A program made the translations under genes and the position numbers. The notes beneath the pieces were generated by a model. It worked only from the letters and a program-made list of their open reading frames with translations. It was not told the origin of the DNA and did not search any database. This document shows, piece after piece, positions 4,944 through 6,225 of a DNA stretch of 6,225 nt. Positions within the stretch are counted from its first letter, which is position 1; the number at the start of each line of letters is the position of its first letter. Origin of the DNA: Patescibacteria group bacterium (GTDB lineage: Bacteria > Patescibacteriota > Patescibacteriia > UBA2591 > UBA6264); NCBI GenBank assembly GCA_022572625.1, contig JACZVN010000027.1:1-6225 (forward strand), read 5' to 3'.

Positions 4944-5744
4944 TTAATTAATTTCAAACGTAATTGTTACGTTCACTTCTATTTTATTTTCACCAGTTTC
5001 AATTTGCGGCGCCGCTTCTTCCATTATTTCCATATCCATGGCCATACTCCTTTCCAGCCCATAGAAACGAGGCGAAGCGCTGCTTTCATTAAAATTAGTA
5101 ATTCTAACTAAATTTACCCCTAATTGTTTAGCTAATTCTACAGCTTTATCTTTAGCTTTATTAATGGCTTGTTCCCGGGCTTTCTTTTTAAATTCATCTT
5201 GATTATCAATTGTAAATTGCAGGTTGCCCACTTGATTAGCGCCAGCTAAAGTGGCGATTTGAATGATTTCCCCAATTTTTTCTAAATTTCTGATTTTTAC
5301 TTGTAAGGTTTGATGAATTTCATAGCCAATCAGTATTCTTTTTCTGGGTGTGGGCGATATATCTGTTAATTCTCTTTGCCATTCATATCTAGGGTAAATA
5401 TTAAAATTAGTGGTTTTTAAATCTTTCTCATCAACTTTTTGATCCTTAATCAAATCAATAATTTTATTCATCTTACTAGTATTTTCTGAAATGGTTACAG
5501 CAACGGTTCTGCCTTCCGTGATGACGGAAAAACTAATTATTCCTAAATCAGGCTGGGCATAAACGGTTCCGGTGGCGGAGACTGATAAGGTATTTTTTAA
5601 TTCAATTTCTTGACCAATATATTTACCTTCTTTAATTGTATTTTGAATGCTCACATAGGTGAAGACAATTAAGGCAATTAAAAAAATATTTAAAATAACT
5701 AAGAGAATTGTTTTTAAAGATTTATTTTGTTTTTGAGTATCCAT
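4944..5744 (-). CDS. SIMPL (DUF541) domain protein with N-terminal membrane anchor
   Basis: A 266-residue SIMPL-domain protein. This family includes E. coli YggE and Brucella BP26. Its precise biochemical role is not settled; the members named are linked to stress tolerance or periplasmic assemblies. Residues about 12-32 are a single uncleaved-looking transmembrane helix after a short basic, polar N-terminus, so the rest should be outside the membrane. The domain starts at [22 protein letters not shown] (53-74) and continues with [12 protein letters not shown] (111-122), [17 protein letters not shown] (137-153), the helix [26 protein letters not shown] (185-210) and a closing strand, [12 protein letters not shown] (255-266). 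An acidic methionine-rich linker (about 233-250) is unusual. No SD is seen before the ATG. The layout resembles that of patescibacterial SIMPL proteins as I remember them. Confidence 0.9.
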   Translation of the reverse strand: MDTQKQNKSLKTILLVILNIFLIALIVFTYVSIQNTIKEGKYIGQEIELKNTLSVSATGTVYAQPDLGIISFSVITEGRTVAVTISENTSKMNKIIDLIKDQKVDEKDLKTTNFNIYPRYEWQRELTDISPTPRKRILIGYEIHQTLQVKIRNLEKIGEIIQIATLAGANQVGNLQFTIDNQDEFKKKAREQAINKAKDKAVELAKQLGVNLVRITNFNESSASPRFYGLERSMAMDMEIMEEAAPQIETGENKIEVNVTITFEIN

Positions 5745-5782
5745 ATTATTTAAATAATAATTGATTATTTTTTTATAATTAA

Positions 5783-5810
5783 ATTATAACTAATAATTTT
5801 TAAAAGTCCA
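5783..5810 (-). promoter_or_regulatory. Probable promoter of the SIMPL/tRNA-Leu unit
   Basis: The minus strand has -35 TGGACT (5810-5805), a 16-nt spacer and a consensus -10 TATAAT (5788-5783). A perfect 8-1-8 AT inverted repeat (5773-5789) overlaps the -10. The -35 box lies 4 nt from that of the divergent tRNA-Thr promoter. Confidence 0.5.
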
Positions 5811-5814
5811 GCCC

Positions 5815-5842
5815 TTGAAATTTTTCGTTTCTTTGCTATAAT
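5815..5842 (+). promoter_or_regulatory. Strong promoter of the tRNA-Thr/rpmG/tRNA-Trp unit
   Basis: TTGAAA (5815-5820), a 16-nt spacer ending in TGC and TATAAT (5837-5842) make an extended -10 promoter. Transcription should start near 5849, about 13 nt before the tRNA, as expected for a stable-RNA operon. Confidence 0.85.
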
Positions 5843-5861
5843 AGATTGAGTTTAATATCAG

Positions 5862-5934
5862 GCCGAGGTAGCTCAGTGGCCAGAGCAACTGTTTTGTAAA
5901 CAGTAAGTCGCGAGTTCGACTCTCGCCCTCGGCT
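5862..5934 (+). tRNA. tRNA-Thr (anticodon UGU)
   Basis: A 73-nt cloverleaf. The acceptor arms GCCGAGG/CCTCGGC pair fully, and the discriminator is U. The D arm is GCTC/GAGC. The anticodon stem ACTGT/ACAGT encloses TTTGTAA, with UGU at 5895-5897. The T arm is GCGAG-TTCGACT-CTCGC. CCA is not encoded. It is first in a unit with rpmG and tRNA-Trp. Confidence 0.96.
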
Positions 5935-5956
5935 TTTTAACACTAAAGATTATTTT

Positions 5957-6112
5957 ATGTCCCAAGTCAATTTAATTAAATTTGAGTGTAGTGAATGCCA
6001 TCGCATCAATTATCGTTCTCGTAAAAATAAAAAAACGATAAAAGATCGTTTAGAACTAAATAAGTATTGTCGCTGGTGTCTAAAACATGTTCTACACAAA
6101 GAAACAAAATAA
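5957..6112 (+). CDS. rpmG: Large ribosomal subunit protein L33 (bL33)
   Basis: The 51-codon product is the usual size for bL33, a small protein of the 50S subunit near the E site. It begins [19 protein letters not shown] and carries two CxxC pairs (C11/C14 and C38/C41), which identifies the zinc-ribbon (C+) form. The basic [18 protein letters not shown] stretch between them is typical. The start at 5957 gives the normal family N-terminus, although only a weak purine tract (TAAAGA) precedes it in place of an SD. It lies 22 nt after tRNA-Thr and 12 nt before tRNA-Trp, so one transcript probably carries all three. This order usually leads into secE and nusG. Confidence 0.93.
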   Translation: MSQVNLIKFECSECHRINYRSRKNKKTIKDRLELNKYCRWCLKHVLHKETK

Positions 6113-6124
6113 ATTTAAGTGAAA

Positions 6125-6195
6125 GGGGGTATGGTGAAGTGGTATCACGAAAGTCTCCAAAACTTTAGTCCGGGGTTCGATTCCCTGTGCCCCCG
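6125..6195 (+). tRNA. tRNA-Trp (anticodon CCA)
   Basis: A 71-nt cloverleaf. The acceptor arms GGGGGTA/TGCCCCC contain one G-U pair, and discriminator G is normal for tryptophan. The D arm is GTGA/TCAC. The anticodon stem AAAGT/ACTTT encloses CTCCAAA, with CCA at 6157-6159. The T arm is CGGGG-TTCGATT-CCCTG. CCA is not encoded. The CCA anticodon reads UGG only. Confidence 0.96.
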
Positions 6196-6225
6196 TTTTT
6201 TAATATAAATTTTTATAATTTATGC

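Noticed and set aside
4857..6195. tRNA genes as possible attachment sites of an integrated element.
   Set aside because: No integrase gene and no repeated tRNA 3' fragment are visible. The tRNAs sit in ordinary housekeeping surroundings.
6214..6219. TATAAT box near the right edge as a promoter for the next gene.
   Set aside because: No -35-like hexamer stands at the right distance, since that position falls in the 3' end of tRNA-Trp.

Overview
This is an AT-rich bacterial window using the standard code. Every CDS that ends inside it stops with TAA or TAG, and the one tRNA-Trp reads UGG. The best guess for the organism is a member of the Patescibacteria (candidate phyla radiation). That rests on a one-pass SIMPL protein, a MiaB shortened by loss of its C-terminal TRAM domain, tRNAs without encoded CCA, and many short self-contained transcription units. 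One gene disagrees: a choice-of-anchor B protein with a Por/type IX secretion sorting tail, a type normally found in the Bacteroidota/Ignavibacteria/Calditrichota/Marinimicrobia sphere. The taxonomy is therefore inference (about 0.6), and transfer or a less usual host phylum is possible.

Left part (1-2950, all minus strand): four genes read leftward. The leftmost runs off the window edge (at least 74 codons, unrecognised). It has a near-consensus promoter and a 7-3-7 palindrome near the predicted transcription start. Next are an unrecognised 155-residue protein, the 448-residue choice-of-anchor B/LVIVD beta-propeller, and an unrecognised 141-residue protein. Each has a TTGAC-type promoter and a good Shine-Dalgarno (SD) site; the last two also have intrinsic terminators.

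Middle (2950-4860): miaB is the only plus-strand protein gene here. It starts from a promoter divergent from that of the 141-residue gene and ends in a terminator shared with the convergent neighbour. Two tiny membrane-protein genes (51 and 50 codons) follow on the minus strand. They are paralogues (19 of 50 residues identical without gaps), and each sits in its own promoter-gene-terminator unit with matching promoter sequence.

Right part (4857-6225): a SIMPL/DUF541 gene is followed 4 nt later by tRNA-Leu(UAA), with one strong terminator after the tRNA. Divergently, a strong extended -10 promoter drives tRNA-Thr(UGU), rpmG (ribosomal protein L33) and tRNA-Trp(CCA). That order commonly precedes secE-nusG-rplK, so the next genes beyond the window are probably secE and nusG.

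Functionally, the right part is translation housekeeping: tRNAs, L33, and MiaB, which modifies A37 of tRNAs reading UNN codons, probably including the tRNA-Leu(UAA) here. The left part is accessory: a putative secreted propeller and unrecognised short proteins. I found no CRISPR array, transposase, integrase or rRNA.
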